A stretch of 64,000 bases of DNA, taken from positions 1 to 64,000 of the forward strand of contig NZ_VLKI01000007.1 of assembly GCF_007830235.1 (NCBI RefSeq). Reading direction: 5' to 3'. Source of the DNA: Cytobacillus oceanisediminis (GTDB lineage Bacteria; Bacillota; Bacilli; Bacillales; Cytobacillaceae). The position numbers were made by a program, and so were the translations under genes. Positions 60,395 to 64,000 of this stretch are shown piece by piece (positions within the stretch are counted from its first letter, which is position 1; each line of letters opens with the position of its first letter). The notes below the pieces were generated by a model. The model was not told the origin of the DNA. It saw only the letters and a program-made list of their open reading frames with translations, and ran no database searches.

Positions 60395-61778
60395 AAATCC
60401 GCTTCATACAGAGCTGAATGCTAATGCGGAAGGTCATGAATCTTCTGCAGATCTGCCGGTGAAGCCGGAGAAAAAGCCTAAAAAGACGACTAACATTGAA
60501 AAGAAAAAATCGCCAGCACCTAAAAGTGAATATCAGCAGATGAAGGATCTTGCTTTCAAATACATTTTAAAAGAACGCAAAGAAGAGGATGTAGAAGAAA
60601 TTGCCGGGGATCTAGACTCGATTATTTCAGAAATTCTCCAGGAAAATGAGGGAATGAAGGCTTCCCTCGATCTTGATAAGCTGAAGGAAGAATTAACGAA
60701 TGACCTAACAGGGTACGGCCCCATTAACCCATTGCTCCTTGATGAAGATGTCTCCGAGGTTATGGTAAACGGTCCCGATCAGGTATATGCAGAGCGGGGC
60801 GGCCGTTTGCAGCTGACAGATATAACCTTCCGTGACAACGATCATATTATGGCCGTATTGGAAAAAATCGTGGCACCCCTGGGACGGAGAATCGATGAGA
60901 GCAGTCCGATGGTGGATGCGCGCCTCAAGGATGGTTCAAGGGTAAATGCCATTATTCCGCCGCTCGCCTTAAATGGCCCGACGATTACCATCAGGAAATT
61001 TTCCAAGGATCCTTTTACAATTCATGATTTAATCCGCTTTGGAACCGTAACACCCGAAATGGCCGAATTTATAGAAGCTTGTGTAAAAGCAAAGCTGAAC
61101 ATCTTTGTAAGCGGGGGAACCGGATCAGGAAAAACGACAACATTAAATGTATTATCCTCGTTTATATCAAATGATGACCGTATTGTCACAATCGAGGATG
61201 CAGCAGAGCTTCAATTGGGGCAGGAGCATGTGGTCACGCTTGAAACTCGTCCTCCCAATATCGAAGGCAATGGTGCGATTACCATCCGGGATCTTGTCAG
61301 GAACTCGCTTAGGATGAGGCCTGACCGTATTGTGATTGGTGAGGTGCGAAGCGGGGAAGCCCTGGATATGCTGCAGGCCATGAATACAGGGCATGACGGA
61401 TCTCTTGCAACCGGACATGCGAATAGCCCGCGCGATATGCTGTCCCGTTTGGAGACGATGGTGCTGATGGCGGGGATGGAGCTGCCAATCAAAGCAATCA
61501 GGAGCCAGATTGCAGGGGCACTTGATCTCATCATCCAGCAATCAAGGCTTAAGGACGGCTCACGAAGAATTACGAACATAACGGAAGTACAGGGCTTGGA
61601 GGGAGATGTCATTGTGCTTCAGGATATTTTTGTCTTTGAGCAAAATGGAGTTGGAGAAGATGGGAAAATCATAGGCAAGCTGGTTCCTACAGGTGTACGG
61701 CCAAAGTTTTATGAGCGGATGGAGCAGGAAGGTATTTTTCTTCCGCCTTCCATTTTTCAGGAAAGGGTGGAGAGATGA
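60336..61778 (+). CDS. tadA: TadA/CpaF secretion ATPase
   Basis: The hexameric motor that drives pilus assembly, 480 residues. A charged leader of about 90 residues is followed by the GSPII_E domain with Walker A SGGTGSGKTTT near 258-268, Walker B and the His-box segment GHDGSLATGHANSPRDMLSR near 350. The ATG at 60336 is inside the tadZ gene and has AAGGGGAAG upstream. The stop overlaps the tadB start. Confidence 0.94.
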   Translation: MSLLERIQSKNQKEFKKTNENPLHTELNANAEGHESSADLPVKPEKKPKKTTNIEKKKSPAPKSEYQQMKDLAFKYILKERKEEDVEEIAGDLDSIISEILQENEGMKASLDLDKLKEELTNDLTGYGPINPLLLDEDVSEVMVNGPDQVYAERGGRLQLTDITFRDNDHIMAVLEKIVAPLGRRIDESSPMVDARLKDGSRVNAIIPPLALNGPTITIRKFSKDPFTIHDLIRFGTVTPEMAEFIEACVKAKLNIFVSGGTGSGKTTTLNVLSSFISNDDRIVTIEDAAELQLGQEHVVTLETRPPNIEGNGAITIRDLVRNSLRMRPDRIVIGEVRSGEALDMLQAMNTGHDGSLATGHANSPRDMLSRLETMVLMAGMELPIKAIRSQIAGALDLIIQQSRLKDGSRRITNITEVQGLEGDVIVLQDIFVFEQNGVGEDGKIIGKLVPTGVRPKFYERMEQEGIFLPPSIFQERVER

Positions 61779-62713
61779 TGGCAGTGGTTTTGTTTTTGTG
61801 TCTTTCTACGACTTTTTTCCTTTTTCTTTGTTTTTTAAGTTCCATTAGATCTTATAAAAAAAATATGGCTGAAAACTCTGAGAGGGAGCCTATAACCATT
61901 AAGCGATTGCTGAAAAGAGGAAACATCACATTAAAAGCGCTGCTTCTTAAAAAGAAAAAGAACAGCAGACAGGCAGTCAAACTGGAAGCGCAGCTCAGCC
62001 TGGCCGGTGTCCCGATGAAAGCGGAAGAGTTCAAAGTATTTCAATGGTTTTCTGTTATCATCAGCGGAGGAATCCTCTATATTTTAGCCAATGAATTTTT
62101 CTTATTGGCCGCAGGCGCAGTAATTGGATTCTTCCTTCCCAGGCTATGGCTTAAGCAAAAGCAAAGAAAGCGCATCAAACAGTTTAACGCCCTCTTGCCG
62201 GGAATGCTTAATTCCATCATAGGTTCTCTCAAGGCAGGCTTTAGCTTTCTTCAATCTCTGCAAATGGTGGCAGAGGAATCCGGCTCGCCAATCAAAGAAG
62301 AAGTTCAGTATGTGCTTAAATCCCTTCAATATGGAACGTCAATGGAGGATAGTTTAATACAATGGAAAGAACGAATGCCAAGTGAAGATCTAAGCTTGCT
62401 GGTGGAAGCCATCTTAATTCAAAGGCAGGTTGGCGGCAATCTTGCCTATCTGCTTGAAAAGATCGTAGACACAAACAGGGAACGAAACAAACTGGAAAAC
62501 CAGATCAAGACACTAACAGCACAGGGAAGGCTTTCGGGCTTAATTATTAGTTTTCTGCCGATCGGTTTGGGGGCAGTTATTTACGTAATGAATCCTGACT
62601 ATATAGGCACTCTTTTCAGCCATCCGATTGGACAGGCCATGCTGATTGCAGGTGCAGCCGGCCAGGTTATCGGGTTTCTCTTTATAAGGAAAATTACCAC
62701 AATTGAGGTGTGA
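61775..62713 (+). CDS. tadB: TadB inner-membrane platform protein
   Basis: A 312-residue GSPII_F-type membrane protein with an N-terminal helix, a pair near 85-115 and a C-terminal pair near 255-310. The cytosolic F domain core PGMLNSIIGSLKAGFSFLQS is clear. It overlaps tadA by four bases and precedes tadC by three. Confidence 0.92.
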   Translation: MMAVVLFLCLSTTFFLFLCFLSSIRSYKKNMAENSEREPITIKRLLKRGNITLKALLLKKKKNSRQAVKLEAQLSLAGVPMKAEEFKVFQWFSVIISGGILYILANEFFLLAAGAVIGFFLPRLWLKQKQRKRIKQFNALLPGMLNSIIGSLKAGFSFLQSLQMVAEESGSPIKEEVQYVLKSLQYGTSMEDSLIQWKERMPSEDLSLLVEAILIQRQVGGNLAYLLEKIVDTNRERNKLENQIKTLTAQGRLSGLIISFLPIGLGAVIYVMNPDYIGTLFSHPIGQAMLIAGAAGQVIGFLFIRKITTIEV

Positions 62714-62716
62714 AGA

Positions 62717-63637
62717 ATGCTTATAATGTATATAAGCCTTTTTATCTGTTTGAGCCTATTTTTTTATGCCATCCTGGCGATTCAAACATCGAAGAAGATT
62801 CATATGGAGAAACGGATCAAATTCTTCTTTGAAAAAACGGCTCATGTACCTTTGGGAGAGAATGAAGCGGAAATTCAGGAGTCATTTTCAGAACGGGTTT
62901 TAATGCCACTATGGAAAAACCTCAAGATAAAATTTCAAAAAAGCCTGGACAAAGAAAAAGCAAACCAGCTTGAGCTTAGTCTGGCCCAGGCGGGATATCC
63001 TTTTGGATGGAGTGCGATTGAATTTAAGATTATTCAGACCTTTATTCTAGTGTTTATGCCGATCATAGGATTTGGCTTCACCTATATGCTGAACCTTGAA
63101 AATCATCTTAAGCTCCTTTTTTCCATGCTGTCTTTCATTGTGGGATTCATAGGTCCGTCCATGTATCTAAAATCAAAAATGCAAAAAAGAAATAAGGAGG
63201 CGTTAAAGGAGCTTCCGGATACACTTGACTTACTGACGATCAGTCTTGAAGCAGGGCTTGGGTTCGATGCCGCCCTGAGCAAGGTTGTTTCCAAGAAAAG
63301 TGGCGTCCTATCTGATGAGTTTACTTTCGCACTGGAAGAAATCAGAATTGGCAAAACCAGAAAAGAAGCGCTCGGTGGAATACAGGAACGCCTGCAGATA
63401 GATGAATTGAAAAACTTAATCTATAGTATTATACAAGCAGAAAAGCTGGGGATTGGGATGGTTTCAGTTCTTCGGGTGCAGACTGAGGAAATAAGGGGAA
63501 AAAGAAAGAACAGGGCAGAGGAAGCCGCCATGAAGGCACCGATTAAAATGCTGTTTCCTCTCGTTCTATTTATCTTCCCGACCTTGTTCATCATCCTATT
63601 GGGACCTGCCATTCTGCAGTTTATGGAGTCTTTTTAA
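62717..63637 (+). CDS. tadC: TadC inner-membrane platform protein
   Basis: A 306-residue second GSPII_F-type protein (PDTLDLLTISLEAGLGFDAAL core near 170-190) with the same membrane layout as TadB. GAGGTG precedes the ATG. It is the last gene of the Tad operon. Confidence 0.92.
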   Translation: MLIMYISLFICLSLFFYAILAIQTSKKIHMEKRIKFFFEKTAHVPLGENEAEIQESFSERVLMPLWKNLKIKFQKSLDKEKANQLELSLAQAGYPFGWSAIEFKIIQTFILVFMPIIGFGFTYMLNLENHLKLLFSMLSFIVGFIGPSMYLKSKMQKRNKEALKELPDTLDLLTISLEAGLGFDAALSKVVSKKSGVLSDEFTFALEEIRIGKTRKEALGGIQERLQIDELKNLIYSIIQAEKLGIGMVSVLRVQTEEIRGKRKNRAEEAAMKAPIKMLFPLVLFIFPTLFIILLGPAILQFMESF

Positions 63638-63672
63638 ATTCAAGAAACAGATAAATCAGCCAGAAGAAATCT

Positions 63673-63697
63673 AAAAAACGCCTGAATTGGCGTTTTC
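63673..63697 (+). terminator. terminator of the Tad operon
   Basis: AAAACGCC pairs with GGCGTTTT around a six-base loop. Confidence 0.75.
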
Positions 63698-63704
63698 TCA
63701 TTAT

Positions 63705-64000
63705 TTAGAGCTTTTTGAAAAGGTGCTTCTGTTTGTATGCATCCATAAAGAGCAATGTATGGCTAGTTAAATCAAAAGTAAAATCCTCATTTACAAAATC
63801 TGCTTTAAAATACGCTTTCTCCAGTGCAATTTGAACGGGCTTAAGCTCATATTTATATAACGCTCCATATATCTTAGGTGTTTTACCCCCGTTCGGTAGT
63901 TATCTGCCCCGTATTTTTTAACTGAAGAGGTTTAAGAATACGCTCCTGGAGGAATTGTTCATAGGACATGCCTGAGAACTGTACCGTTAAATGATTATTG
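63705..64000 (-). pseudogene. broken serine hydrolase (beta-lactamase family) fragment
   Basis: Two pieces lie in different minus-strand frames. The piece at the window edge reads SGMSYEQFLQERILKPLQLK, the hallmark of class C beta-lactamase-like serine hydrolases (GxSYEQFL..I..PL.M). It hits a stop near 63888. The second piece ends at 63705 and reads as a plausible hydrolase C-terminus (YKYELKPVQIALEKAYFKAD) after a stop. The roughly 200 residues expected between the two parts are mostly absent. The gene continues beyond the window, so the full extent is unknown. Confidence 0.55.

Overview
The window looks like a chromosomal segment of an aerobic, endospore-forming Bacillaceae (Bacillus, Cytobacillus, Mesobacillus or a close relative). 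The evidence is strong AGGAGG-type ribosome sites, frequent TTG and GTG starts, moderate-to-low GC, U-tailed terminators, a CcpA-type cre site, and spore-associated genes (yyaC, a LysM-GH18 protein). I see no rRNA, tRNA, CRISPR array, prophage or intact insertion sequence. The species is not certain.

1-14.5 kb holds ordinary metabolism: a CidR-like LysR regulator divergent from a malic enzyme, a two-gene osmolyte/ergothioneine-type ABC transporter, a LysM-GH18 spore-type hydrolase, a cysteine desulfidase family protein, a LuxR regulator, and a Baeyer-Villiger monooxygenase plus esterase pair behind a near-perfect cre site. 15.3-22.1 kb is one catabolic operon: a GntR regulator, a complete TRAP transporter, an HpcH/HpaI aldolase, a 58-residue protein resembling AtzG, an AtzE/GatA-type amidase and an RraA-type aldolase. 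22.5-29 kb is mixed: a dockerin-containing secreted protein, an XRE-TPR regulator, an acetamidase/formamidase, an EamA exporter, an M14 peptidase, a 50-residue protein and YyaC.

29-45 kb is the most unusual metabolic region. Twelve copies of a 12-bp palindrome centred on GTATAC lie in its intergenic spaces, several exactly on the -10 box or start of transcription of good sigma-A promoters. They precede a GntR/FCD regulator, an aspartate dehydrogenase, two large transporters, a 28-residue microprotein, two [2Fe-2S] ferredoxins, a creatininase-family hydrolase and a haem-oxygenase-like diiron protein (PqqC/CADD type). An aldehyde dehydrogenase, a GlcG-like protein, paired chromate-transporter halves, a second GntR paralogue and a RidA protein are interleaved. 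I read this as one regulon for an oxygenase-dependent nitrogen-compound pathway that I cannot assign.

45-51.5 kb has a secreted YwaD-type aminopeptidase, a tight four-gene operon (MBL hydrolase, M42 peptidase, TIM-barrel isomerase, GarR-type reductase) and a membrane-anchored lysozyme-like protein. 51.9-63.6 kb is a KaiC-like ATPase, a winged-helix protein and a 707-residue LuxR regulator, followed by a 20-bp inverted repeat and a Tad (Flp) pilus locus: DUF192, flp, tadV, tadE, tadG-like, cpaB, tadZ, tadA, tadB, tadC. The right edge is a broken serine hydrolase gene.

Non-coding structure is abundant. Two unrelated arrays have exactly 52-bp units with a hairpin in each, two further arrays have a 20-21-bp period, and a GC-rich imperfect palindrome of about 135 bp with GTTGATT/AATCAAC ends occurs four times plus one fragment. 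Three of the four arrays sit exactly between convergent genes.
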